DNA of 31,423 nt. Source: Flavobacteriales bacterium UBA7325. Its GTDB lineage: Bacteria > Bacteroidota > Bacteroidia > Flavobacteriales_D > Crocinitomicaceae. The DNA lies in NCBI GenBank assembly GCA_002471375.1, contig DKPV01000017.1:6962-38384 (forward strand), read 5' to 3'. Below are positions 15,917 through 24,178 of the stretch, one piece after another (position 1 is the first letter of the stretch; every line of letters begins with the position of its first letter). The position numbers and the translations under genes were made by a program. Under the pieces are notes generated by a model. That model worked only from the letters and a program-made list of their open reading frames with translations, had not been told where the DNA came from and searched no databases.

Positions 15917-17923
15917 ATGAAAAAAACTACTCTAATTGTAGCAAGCTTATTTTGTACGTTTGGCCTGCAAGCTCAGATTTTATCTGAAAACTTTGATGCA
16001 CTAACTGTAGGTGACTACATGGGAGTTTCATCTCCAACTTATTGGACTACTTGGTCTGGTGCTACTGGTGGAGCTGAAGATGTGCAAGTAACAGCAGCAC
16101 AAGCTAGCTCAGGAGCAAATTCAATTTACTTTTCATCAACTGCGGCCAATGGAGGACCTCAAGATGTAGTAGTGAATTTTGGAACTCAGTATACTGATGG
16201 TTTGTTTTCTTTTGAAAACGATTTCTATGTAGAAGCCGGTAAAGGAGCATACTACAATATTCAAGCAACTCCAGTTATTGGAACGACTTGGGCGATGAAC
16301 GTTAATATGAGTGGTGGAAACATTGATATCGATGGGAACGCATTCGGAACTTATTCGGATGATACATGGTTTAATCTTCGAATTGATGTGAATCTTACAT
16401 TGAATATCTGGCAAGCATATGTTGACGGAAATTTAATCGGTTCTTGGACGAATGCAGTAAATACTATTGCGTCAGTTGATATCTTCCCACTACAAGGACA
16501 TGGTTTCTATGTTGATGATGTAATTTTCGATCACCAAGCATACACGCTTTCTACTTTGAATGCAGTTGCGGCTGGATTCAATATCGGAGGTAACATTGTT
16601 GGATTGAATGTAACTCCAACTGTTACAATTGCAAATGGTGGAACAACGGCAATTACGTCGTATGACTTAACAATTAACTACAATGGAAATAACTATGTAG
16701 AAAATGTAACAGGTGTGAACGTTGCTTCTTTAGCTTCAGAAACTACTGTGTTTACTACAACTATTCCAATCGTTGCCGGTGCAATGCCAGCTACAATGAC
16801 TATTAGTAATGTTAATGCTGGTGGTGCTGATAATGTTCCTGCTGATGATGTATTAACTCTTATGGTTGATCCGGTTACTCCAGCTGCAGGTAAAGTAGTT
16901 GTTGGTGAGGAAGGAACTGGTACTTGGTGTCAGTGGTGTCCACGTGGAGCTGTATTCATGGATAAATTCGCTAACGATTTTGGACAATATTGGGCAGGAA
17001 TTGCTGTTCACAACAATGATCCGATGACTGTTGCAGATTACGATGCTGGAATTGGAGCTTTAATTGGAGGATACCCAAGTGCTTTAGTAGACAGATTGCC
17101 GGAAGTAGATCCTTCAGGAATGGCGCCAGATTTCTTCACACGTCTTCAAATAGCTCCAGCTGCTCAGATAACTGCAGGTGCTACTTGGGATGCCACGACA
17201 CGTGTTCTCAATGTTTCTGTGACTGCTGTGTTTGATCAAGCTGCTTCAGACTCTTACAAGATGTTATGTGTATTGACGGAAGATGGTGTTACTGGAACTA
17301 CGAGTGATTACAATCAATCGAATGCTTATGCAGGAGGTGGAAATGGTGTAATGGGTGGATACGAACTACTTCCTAGTTCAGTACCTGCTGCACAAATGGT
17401 TTATGATCATGTAGCACGTGCGATCACTCCTTCTTTTGCTGGAAGCAACACTTGTTTCCCATCAACAATTGCAATTGGAGATTCTGTAACGAACAATTAC
17501 TCTTTCACTCTTCCTGCTGGATGGGATGAAAATGAGATCATCATTATTGGTATGTTGGCTGACCCAACAGGGAAAATTGATAATGCTGCAAAAGCAGATA
17601 TTACAACAGCAGTATCAAATGGATATGTGAACGCTTGTAACTTGACAATTGGAGAGATTACTCCTCAATTGGATGATGTGCTTCGTGTTTATCCAAACCC
17701 TGCGTCAACGCAAGTTACTGTTGAGATGAATGTTAAAGGTGAATCTTCTGTTCAGTTGCGTCTTATCGATATGGCTGGTAAAGAAATCTCTGCTAGAGAT
17801 TATGGAACTCTTAATGTTGCATCAACGGTAAACATTAAAACTGCAAGTCTTGATGCTGGAGTTTACTTAGTTGAATTAACAGTAAATGGACAAAAAGTAA
17901 CTAAGAGATTGGTTATTGAATAA
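15917..17923 (+). CDS. T9SS type A sorting domain protein with an Omp28-like CxxC domain
   Basis: This 668-residue protein has a signal peptide (MKKTTLIVASLFCTFGLQA). Residues about 20-205 look like a beta-sandwich of lectin or laminin-G type (ILSENFDALTVGDYMG; WQAYVDGNLIGSW), and about 210-320 like a CARDB-type beta-sandwich. The central region (about 325-575) resembles Omp28-type outer membrane proteins and has a thioredoxin-like motif, W337-C-Q-W-C341-P-R-G. The C-terminus (about 590-668) is the type A (Por secretion) sorting domain: VYPNPASTQVTVEM, LIDMAGKEI, LDAGVYLVELTVNGQKVTKR. In T9SS this domain is removed at the surface and the protein attached or released. Codon use is even and A/T-biased, and a strong terminator follows, which fits a well-expressed single gene. 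Confidence 0.9.
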   Translation: MKKTTLIVASLFCTFGLQAQILSENFDALTVGDYMGVSSPTYWTTWSGATGGAEDVQVTAAQASSGANSIYFSSTAANGGPQDVVVNFGTQYTDGLFSFENDFYVEAGKGAYYNIQATPVIGTTWAMNVNMSGGNIDIDGNAFGTYSDDTWFNLRIDVNLTLNIWQAYVDGNLIGSWTNAVNTIASVDIFPLQGHGFYVDDVIFDHQAYTLSTLNAVAAGFNIGGNIVGLNVTPTVTIANGGTTAITSYDLTINYNGNNYVENVTGVNVASLASETTVFTTTIPIVAGAMPATMTISNVNAGGADNVPADDVLTLMVDPVTPAAGKVVVGEEGTGTWCQWCPRGAVFMDKFANDFGQYWAGIAVHNNDPMTVADYDAGIGALIGGYPSALVDRLPEVDPSGMAPDFFTRLQIAPAAQITAGATWDATTRVLNVSVTAVFDQAASDSYKMLCVLTEDGVTGTTSDYNQSNAYAGGGNGVMGGYELLPSSVPAAQMVYDHVARAITPSFAGSNTCFPSTIAIGDSVTNNYSFTLPAGWDENEIIIIGMLADPTGKIDNAAKADITTAVSNGYVNACNLTIGEITPQLDDVLRVYPNPASTQVTVEMNVKGESSVQLRLIDMAGKEISARDYGTLNVASTVNIKTASLDAGVYLVELTVNGQKVTKRLVIE

Positions 17924-17941
17924 TTTTTTATTGATCCGTGG

Positions 17942-17974
17942 AAAAGGGGGGAGCGTTTTGCGCTTCCCCCTTTT
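17942..17974 (+). terminator. Strong Rho-independent terminator after the type A T9SS gene
   Basis: A 14-bp stem (17942-17955 with 17961-17974, one G-T pair) with a six-GC run closes a five-base loop, followed by a T-rich tract. It lies 19 bp after the stop at 17923. Its presence rules out the longer upstream start for the next gene. Confidence 0.9.
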
Positions 17975-17984
17975 TCTTTATTGT

Positions 17985-17992
17985 TATTTTTG
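17985..17992 (+). promoter_or_regulatory. Candidate -7 element directly before the gene at 17997
   Basis: TATTTTTG is an exact TAnnTTTG match whose last G is four bases from the ATG. The nearest TTTG (17957-17960) sits in the terminator loop, 24 bp upstream, slightly beyond the usual spacing. If used, the transcript would be leaderless or nearly so. The tract may instead just be the terminator's T-rich tail. Confidence 0.3.
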
Positions 17993-17996
17993 TGTC

Positions 17997-18560
17997 ATGA
18001 AATGGATTGGGGAGCGTATTAGTTTCGTAGATGAAAAGTACAGAACAACGGTTGTTATTCACCCGAAGGACAATGGGATGGTGCGTGCACTTATGGGAGC
18101 ATGGTTTGCCATGTGGCTCGTAATTGGAGGAATTGTGATCTGGTCATATTTCACATTCTCACTCACAGATCAGGAGAAAATTGCGATCTATGTCTTCATG
18201 GCTTTTTGGCTTTACTTCGCCATTAGGGTTGGGCGAGCTTTCTTTTGGCTTCTATGGGGAAAAGAACTCCTTAAAATTGATGAGGCATCCTTTACGTACA
18301 AAAAATCTATTCGATCATACGGCAAGGCGAAATCCTTTCTTTTAGATAACATCTCTAAAATTCGAATGCATCAACCTGAGGAAAAATCATTTCAAGCAGC
18401 GTGGGAATCATCACCTTGGATTAAAGGCGGAGAGCGTATTGAGTTTGATTATGCAGGAAAGGTTGTTCGTATGGGTCGTAAACTCGAGAAAAGAGATGCA
18501 GAGTTGTTATACAAGCTATTGACAAAGCGTGTTTCTGAACGTTTACGAAAGATGAAGTAG
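17997..18560 (+). CDS. Small membrane protein with two helices and a PH-like cytoplasmic domain
   Basis: I place the start at the ATG at 17997 (MKWIGERISF, 187 aa). The frame is open from 17916, but those 27 extra codons run through the preceding terminator and overlap the previous gene. Two transmembrane helices follow a short cytoplasmic start: about residues 33-56 (GAWFAMWLVIGGIVIWSY) and 63-88 (YVFMAFWLYFAIRVGRAFFW). The C-terminal 100 residues (ELLKIDEASFTYKKS; ISKIRMHQPEE; GKVVRMGRKLEKRDAELLYKLL) resemble bacterial PH-like domains found after paired helices. The specific role is unknown. It converges on the GNAT gene with an 8-bp gap. Confidence 0.75.
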   Translation: MKWIGERISFVDEKYRTTVVIHPKDNGMVRALMGAWFAMWLVIGGIVIWSYFTFSLTDQEKIAIYVFMAFWLYFAIRVGRAFFWLLWGKELLKIDEASFTYKKSIRSYGKAKSFLLDNISKIRMHQPEEKSFQAAWESSPWIKGGERIEFDYAGKVVRMGRKLEKRDAELLYKLLTKRVSERLRKMK

Positions 18561-18568
18561 TCAACGAA

Positions 18569-19009
18569 TTACTTAGAGAACTCTTTTTCCATTAAGTAGT
18601 GCTGAAGAACTCCGAAGAGCAAATGAGATTTTTCGATCAGTAGGTAGTTTAATTTCAAATAGAAATCAACAGCATAGTCTCGAGCATGTAACACCATTTT
18701 GGTGTCTCCACGTTTCATAGCGAAATCCTCCGTAGCTTCCATAATCAAACGACCAAATCCAGATCCTTGTGAGTTGTCTTCAACTGCCACAAATCGAACT
18801 TGGGCAATTGTCTCTGATGCCTGATCTAGTCGAGCAATGGCCTTAATGCTATCCTCCTCAAATAATGCAAAATGAACACCCGTCGCATCCTTATCGTTTC
18901 GTTCCGAACCTCTCGGTTTATTGAGTGGAGCGCGTAAAATTCGATAACGCAAATCATAATATGCTTCCCATTCCGACTCTGTTTTAGGGCTTCTAATTTC
19001 TATCTTCAT
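18569..19009 (-). CDS. GNAT family N-acetyltransferase (ElaA-like)
   Basis: This 146-residue protein is a single GNAT domain. It starts with a segment seen in ElaA-type members (YYDLRYRILRAPL, residues 17-29). It has the beta4 strand AQVRFVAVED (69-78), the acetyl-CoA pyrophosphate loop NSQGSGFGRLIM (79-90), and the late motif VLHARDYAVDFYLKLNY (106-122). The substrate is unknown. Its ATG overlaps the TGA of the CoA-transferase gene (ATGA), so the two are translationally coupled and probably functionally linked. Confidence 0.85.
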   Translation of the reverse strand: MKIEIRSPKTESEWEAYYDLRYRILRAPLNKPRGSERNDKDATGVHFALFEEDSIKAIARLDQASETIAQVRFVAVEDNSQGSGFGRLIMEATEDFAMKRGDTKMVLHARDYAVDFYLKLNYLLIEKSHLLFGVLQHYLMEKEFSK

Positions 19010-20064
19010 TTGAATGCAACTGAAGTGGTACGTTTTGTTTCTATGCCATCGATTACTTCGGTTCGGACGAGGTTTTGAGCTTCTTTGTCACGAAATACCT
19101 CCTCAAGATTTTTCACTTTTCCGGCAGGGACGTTTAACTCTTCTAATTCTCTAAGAAGAGCTTCACACTCTAATAGCTTGATTTTATTGTTAATGCATCT
19201 AAAAAGTTCCTTTCGATTTATTACACGATCTTGGTTCGTTTTAAAACGGCCGTCTTCTTCTAGATTTGTTAATTCGAGAACTCGACATAGTTTTTTGAAG
19301 TGGGTATCCGATCCTATAGCGAAAGTAATAATGCTATTGTCAACGGTCTCAAACAATTCCCCATACGGTGCAATGTTGGGGTGTAAACTCCCAATCCGTT
19401 CTGGAATATGACCACCCATTAGATAATTTGTAGCTTGGTTCACCAGACTGCAAACAGCGGCGTCATATAGAGAGGTACTCAAGGATTTTCCTTTGCCCGT
19501 TTTTTCTCGTTCGTACAGCGCAAGAAGAATCCCCTCTTTTAAATGGTGAGCAGCAAGCACATCAATGAAAGCTACGGGCATCTTAACCGGTCCACTTTCA
19601 GGTGTGCCATTCATTGACATGAATCCAGATTCTGCTTGTAAGATGAGGTCATAAGCTACGCGGTCACTATCTTCTCCATAACCATTAATTTTCGCATTAA
19701 TTAATCGTGGATTTATTCCTTGAAGGGTATCATCATCAATTCCAAATTTCTCTGCATCTCCATTCTTGAAGTTGGTAACGAGAATATCCGCGGAGCGAAT
19801 TTCATCCAGAAATAATTTCAATCCTACTTTTGATGAAAGATCAAGTTTCTTATAGTCCTTAAGATAATTCACACTTGAAAAATAAGCGCTTACGGTGGAT
19901 TCCGATGATTCAGATTTGAGCTTCCAGCTCCGAGTTACATCTCCATATTTCGGATGTTCGAATTTTGTAACGCTTGCTCCTAATTCAGCAAGAAATGTTC
20001 CTACGGAAGGTCCGGCGAGGACCGTGCTAGCATCAACTACAGTAAGTCCTTCGAGAGGTTTCAT
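19006..20064 (-). CDS. CaiB/BaiF family (class III) CoA-transferase
   Basis: This 352-residue protein moves CoA between acyl groups or acts as an acyl-CoA racemase. The N-terminal motif PLEGLTVVDASTVLAGP (3-19) and LGASVTKFEHPKYGD (28-42) are standard for the family. The catalytic aspartate is probably D139 in VAYDLILQAESGFMSMNG. The C-terminal tail (NVPAGKVKNLEEVFRD) is also typical. At 352 residues it is shorter than most members (about 380-430). The substrate cannot be assigned. It sits between a cytochrome lipoprotein gene (6-bp gap) and a GNAT gene (4-bp overlap). Confidence 0.9.
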   Translation of the reverse strand: MKPLEGLTVVDASTVLAGPSVGTFLAELGASVTKFEHPKYGDVTRSWKLKSESSESTVSAYFSSVNYLKDYKKLDLSSKVGLKLFLDEIRSADILVTNFKNGDAEKFGIDDDTLQGINPRLINAKINGYGEDSDRVAYDLILQAESGFMSMNGTPESGPVKMPVAFIDVLAAHHLKEGILLALYEREKTGKGKSLSTSLYDAAVCSLVNQATNYLMGGHIPERIGSLHPNIAPYGELFETVDNSIITFAIGSDTHFKKLCRVLELTNLEEDGRFKTNQDRVINRKELFRCINNKIKLLECEALLRELEELNVPAGKVKNLEEVFRDKEAQNLVRTEVIDGIETKRTTSVAFK

Positions 20065-20070
20065 GTATGC

Positions 20071-20385
20071 CTATTGATTTTCTAGAATCCAGTTCACATA
20101 TGCCCAAATCTGCGTACTTCCAGTCTCGTCGAGTTCAGCATTGATGATCATTTTAGGCATGATTCCGCCCCACTGGTCTTTTGTGTAATTAGTGATAACC
20201 TTACCTCCATAATGACACGGTGTACAATCATTTTCCCAAATATGCTTTCCAGCTGCAATTTGAGGATCATTTAATCCAACGAGTTCCTCGCCAGAATTTA
20301 CTTCAGTCACTGCCACCTCAGCAACCTTCGGAGTGCATGAGTAAATTAGTGCTGCACCTGCGAAGGTAATTAGTAAGTATTTCAT
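20071..20385 (-). CDS. Small c-type cytochrome lipoprotein
   Basis: This 104-residue protein starts with a lipoprotein signal (MKYLLITFAGAALIYSC, lipobox Cys17). One haem-binding CxxCH is present, C54-T-P-C57-H58, in the context KHIWENDCTPCHYGGK. The likely axial methionine is M76 or M79 in GGIMPKMI. It is short for a class I cytochrome c but complete, ending in the closing helix TQIWAYVNWILENQ. It should carry electrons at the outer face of the inner membrane or inner face of the outer membrane. It heads the minus-strand unit with the CoA-transferase and GNAT genes. Confidence 0.88.
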   Translation of the reverse strand: MKYLLITFAGAALIYSCTPKVAEVAVTEVNSGEELVGLNDPQIAAGKHIWENDCTPCHYGGKVITNYTKDQWGGIMPKMIINAELDETGSTQIWAYVNWILENQ

Positions 20386-20443
20386 ACTATCAATTTGATT
20401 TGAATCGAAGATAAGAATTATAGACAGGATAGCACGAGAATTT

Positions 20444-20451
20444 TATTTTTG
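20444..20451 (+). promoter_or_regulatory. Candidate -7 element for tex
   Basis: TATTTTTG matches TAnnTTTG exactly and lies 18 bp before the tex ATG. No TTG is visible at the -33 position. Confidence 0.38.
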
Positions 20452-20469
20452 TAACTCAAATTTAACACC

Positions 20470-22578
20470 ATGACAATCCAAGAATTCGTTCAAAACAATA
20501 CAGGGCTTCCAGAGAAAGGAATCCAGAATGTAATGACCCTATTGAGTGAAAAAGCGACAGTACCTTTTATTGCACGATATAGAAAAGAAAGAACTGGGAA
20601 TCTAGATGAAGTTGAGATCGCTTCAATCAGAGATTCAGCGAATAAATTTGAGGAAATCATCGCTCGGAAGTCATCTATTATCGCAAGTATTACAGAGCAA
20701 GGTAGAATGGACGATGTTTTAATGAAACGCATTGAAACTTGTTTTAATCCTACTCAGTTGGAAGACATATACTTGCCCTATAAGCAAAAGCGATTAACAC
20801 GAGGAGAGAAAGCAAGAAGAGCTGGTTTGGAGTCTTTAGCAAAAATGATAATGTCTCAAAGAGGTGGTGATCCAGAGGTAATGGCCGATAGGTTTATTAA
20901 GGGTGAAATCTATGATGCAGACATGGCACTTTCCGGTGCAAAAGATATTATTGCTGAATGGATGAATGAAAATGGAGCGTTACGAGATCGATTGCGTCAA
21001 CTCTTTGAAAGGAAGGCAATGTTATCCTCTAAGGTTGTTAAAGGTAAGGATGAGGAGGCTGTGAAATACAAGGATTATTTTGATTTTTCTCAATCGCTAA
21101 GTAGATGTCCCTCGCATCGATTCTTGGCCATTTATCGAGCAAATAGGGAGGGGCTTTTATCCATGAAAGCTCGACCTGAAGAAGATTTTGCTCTGCATCA
21201 AGTTGAGCGGTTTTTCGTGAAAGGACATGGTGCATGCGCAGACTTAGTTCAAGACGCATGTAAGGATGCATATAAAAGGCTATTACGTCCCTCGTTAGAG
21301 AATGAAGTGTTATCAAACACCAAGGCAAAGGCAGACAAAGAAGCTATTAAAGTCTTCAGTAAAAATCTGAGACAACTACTTTTGGCTGCACCACTTGGAG
21401 CAAAGAGAATATTAGCAATTGATCCTGGATTTAGAACAGGTTGTAAAGTAGTCTGCATAGATGAGTCTGGAAGCTTGCTAACCAATGCAACAATATTTCC
21501 TCATCCACCGCAAAAGGATATGTCTAAAGCGAAAGCGAAACTAGGTCAGCTAGTAGAATCGTATAAAATTGATGTCATCGCTGTGGGAGATGGAACAGCT
21601 GGACGTGAGACGGAGAGTCTTGTAAAAAACACTCATTTTTCGCGAGATATTAAGGTGTTCAGTGTACGCGAGGATGGTGCTTCCATTTACTCGGCAAGTT
21701 CTATTGCTAGAAAGGAATTTCCAGATTATGATGTGACTGTTCGTGGAGCTGTGTCCATAGGACGCAGATTGATGGATCCCTTGGCTGAATTAGTTAAAAT
21801 TGACCCGAAATCAATCGGGGTTGGCCAGTATCAGCACGAGGTAAATCAATCGGAATTGAAAAATGAATTAGATGATGTAGTTGTTTCTTGTGTAAATACA
21901 GTGGGAGTTGATGTTAACACGGCATCTCCATACTTGTTAGCATATGTATCCGGATTAGGCTCGACGCTTGCAGAGAACATTGTTAGTTATCGTGCAGAAC
22001 ATGGCAAGATAAAATCAAGATCAGAACTAAAGAAGATTAAAAGATTAGGCGATAAGGCGTACGAACAAGCGGCTGGATTTATTCGTATTCGAGGAGGAAA
22101 CAACCCTCTTGATAATTCCTCCGTTCACCCCGAAAGTTATAAGGCTGTAGAGAAAATGGCGTTGCAACTAAAAACATCTGTGAAGGAGTTGATAGGAAAT
22201 GCTGAGCTAATAAATAAAGTTGACGGAGACAAGCTCATAGAGATTGATACGTACACTTTTAATGATATCATTTCCGAGCTGAAAAAACCTGGGCATGATC
22301 CTCGTGAACAAGCAAAAGTTCTTGAATTTGATTATCGATTAAAATCCATTGATGATATTAAGGCAGGTATGCTTATCAATGGTATTGTTACCAACGTTAC
22401 GAATTTTGGTGCATTTGTCAATATTGGAATTAAGGAGAATGGGTTGATTCACAAATCACAACTTGCTGATGTGTATGTAGAGGATCCTTCTCAGTTTATT
22501 TCGCTAGACGAACATGTTCAAGTTCAAGTCCTTGAGGTTGATGTGAATCGTAAGCGAATCGGCTTGAAACGAATGTAA
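20470..22578 (+). CDS. tex: Tex family RNA-binding transcription accessory protein
   Basis: This 702-residue Tex/YhgF protein binds nucleic acid and is thought to act on transcription complexes; it is distantly related to eukaryotic Spt6. Domains in order: the helical N-terminal region (VPFIARYRKERTGNLDE near the start; LEDIYLPYKQKR about 97-108), the YqgF-type RNase H-like domain (RILAIDPGFRTGCKVV from about 315), helix-hairpin-helix motifs (VNTASPYLLAYVSGLG; LKKIKRLGDKAYEQ), and a C-terminal S1 domain (GIVTNVTNFGAFVNIGIKEN; IGLKRM at the end). It stops directly after the S1 domain, so it is shorter than E. coli Tex (about 770) through lack of the basic tail. It converges on the membrane-protein gene with a 10-bp gap. 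Confidence 0.94.
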   Translation: MTIQEFVQNNTGLPEKGIQNVMTLLSEKATVPFIARYRKERTGNLDEVEIASIRDSANKFEEIIARKSSIIASITEQGRMDDVLMKRIETCFNPTQLEDIYLPYKQKRLTRGEKARRAGLESLAKMIMSQRGGDPEVMADRFIKGEIYDADMALSGAKDIIAEWMNENGALRDRLRQLFERKAMLSSKVVKGKDEEAVKYKDYFDFSQSLSRCPSHRFLAIYRANREGLLSMKARPEEDFALHQVERFFVKGHGACADLVQDACKDAYKRLLRPSLENEVLSNTKAKADKEAIKVFSKNLRQLLLAAPLGAKRILAIDPGFRTGCKVVCIDESGSLLTNATIFPHPPQKDMSKAKAKLGQLVESYKIDVIAVGDGTAGRETESLVKNTHFSRDIKVFSVREDGASIYSASSIARKEFPDYDVTVRGAVSIGRRLMDPLAELVKIDPKSIGVGQYQHEVNQSELKNELDDVVVSCVNTVGVDVNTASPYLLAYVSGLGSTLAENIVSYRAEHGKIKSRSELKKIKRLGDKAYEQAAGFIRIRGGNNPLDNSSVHPESYKAVEKMALQLKTSVKELIGNAELINKVDGDKLIEIDTYTFNDIISELKKPGHDPREQAKVLEFDYRLKSIDDIKAGMLINGIVTNVTNFGAFVNIGIKENGLIHKSQLADVYVEDPSQFISLDEHVQVQVLEVDVNRKRIGLKRM

Positions 22579-22588
22579 TGCGTTCTCT

Positions 22589-24178
22589 TTACTTCTGAAT
22601 TACAAGCACCTTCGTTGAATCGAGCCCGCTATCCTTATACCATCGAGTTAAACCGGCCTCACTCACTTCCGTAAAGAACTGTCCAAATTCACCAGGGCAG
22701 CCACTGGAGTAGCCATTTACTGTAGGGAGTGGTACATATGTGCTGGCGATCATCGCGTCTAGATGAGTTTTGAAGAATTCCGTTTGCGTAGAATCTATGA
22801 CGACATAGGCAATATGCTCATCGTTTCTATTTTCTTCAATCAATTCTATCATTGATTCACGTCGATCAGAGATCATTGCTTTATCCTCTCTTATTACTCT
22901 ACTTGGGACGAATGCGTTATCTAGAACTACCAAGATAAAAAGAAGAATACTCCACTTCCGAGGAACTTTAACGGCAAGTGAAATAAGAAGAATGAGAATT
23001 AAAAATAGCTCGACATTAATAAACCTATTTAGCACGCGCATACTACCCATTCCCGGAAGTTTGAAGAATAGTGCGAAAAATGTCTGGCCATCGTAAGTTC
23101 TAATGAACCCCATAAATACTATAAACACTACGATTGACACTGCCCAGGTCAATTTCGAAATATCACTCTTACGTATCTTCCAATAAATCCAGAAAAATGG
23201 AATTCCAAGCATTCCGATTAATGGTATCATTCCTGGAAAGGCATAGTGAATCCACCATATTGGAACATCAGGTTTGCATGATTCATTTAGGATTTGCCAC
23301 GTATATGCAGATTCACTTGCGAAGAAGAACGAAAGGATGACTGGTACATTCCAGCGAACTTCATCATAGCTTCTCATGCCCAATTGCTCAGACATGTCTA
23401 TGTATGGTTGCATCAACCAAAGCATTGCTAATACGGAGATAAGAAGGGTGGCCCCTGTGAACAGCAGTGCTTGTTTTTTGAAGAATGGAATAAAGAACAG
23501 GTACTTCTTCGTGATAATTGCATAAGCTACCACAAGGAAGAGACTAAAATACATGAGGAAGAACCCATTGTAAATAACTCCATAGAATTGATAGACGATG
23601 CCTAGCGAGAAAATAACTAAGTACTTCACGCGAGATGTGTCAACCATTTTTACTCCGCTATAAAGAACAATCGGAACCATGAATCGAATCATCATCTGCA
23701 TGTAATTGATCTGGCCTAAATTGAAGATTGTGAAAGCGAAAATCCATGCGGCGATTATTGCTAAGTCCCAACGATTGAACCATCGCTTCATAACATAATA
23801 GGCTGACCAATAATTCAGCGAGCAGATGACGATCCACCATAGTTGATAGGAGGTTTCATGTGAGAAACCAAGCAGTCTCCAAACTCCGTAAAATGGCATT
23901 GTCCCAATCATATTATCTGAAAGCGCAACAGCATTCTCAAATGGGTACATGAATCCGGCACTCCAAAAACTATCCGCATTTCCCATCGACCATTGATAGC
24001 CATGTTCCATTAAAAAGTTGATGAACCTTGAATCTCCCATGTCTCCGGGGAGGAATTCAAAACCGTACCCTAGTATTCTGATACAAAAATACCAGATTCC
24101 AAGAAGGAACACGAGGACAGGAAGTACGCGTGAAAGCATCTTTTGGTATTCTTCTGGTATGATTGACTTAGTTGTCAT
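22589..24178 (-). CDS. Polytopic membrane protein, possible GT-C type glycosyltransferase
   Basis: This 529-residue protein has about ten transmembrane helices (the first near residues 14-36) and a soluble C-terminal part of about 100 residues. The layout, the first periplasmic loop containing GDMGDSRF, and a C-terminal VNGYSSGCPGEF resemble GT-C fold glycosyltransferases and YfhO-like proteins, which often carry an NGYSG-type motif after the last helix. No firm family can be named. Its ATG lies inside the end of menC (11-bp overlap), so it is translated with the menaquinone genes. It could glycosylate a cell-envelope lipid, or have an unrelated transport role. Confidence 0.72.
   Translation of the reverse strand: MTTKSIIPEEYQKMLSRVLPVLVFLLGIWYFCIRILGYGFEFLPGDMGDSRFINFLMEHGYQWSMGNADSFWSAGFMYPFENAVALSDNMIGTMPFYGVWRLLGFSHETSYQLWWIVICSLNYWSAYYVMKRWFNRWDLAIIAAWIFAFTIFNLGQINYMQMMIRFMVPIVLYSGVKMVDTSRVKYLVIFSLGIVYQFYGVIYNGFFLMYFSLFLVVAYAIITKKYLFFIPFFKKQALLFTGATLLISVLAMLWLMQPYIDMSEQLGMRSYDEVRWNVPVILSFFFASESAYTWQILNESCKPDVPIWWIHYAFPGMIPLIGMLGIPFFWIYWKIRKSDISKLTWAVSIVVFIVFMGFIRTYDGQTFFALFFKLPGMGSMRVLNRFINVELFLILILLISLAVKVPRKWSILLFILVVLDNAFVPSRVIREDKAMISDRRESMIELIEENRNDEHIAYVVIDSTQTEFFKTHLDAMIASTYVPLPTVNGYSSGCPGEFGQFFTEVSEAGLTRWYKDSGLDSTKVLVIQK

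Noticed and set aside
17916..17996. 27-codon N-terminal extension of the small membrane protein
   Set aside because: It would overlap the previous gene and read through a strong terminator; the internal ATG gives a normal two-helix protein.
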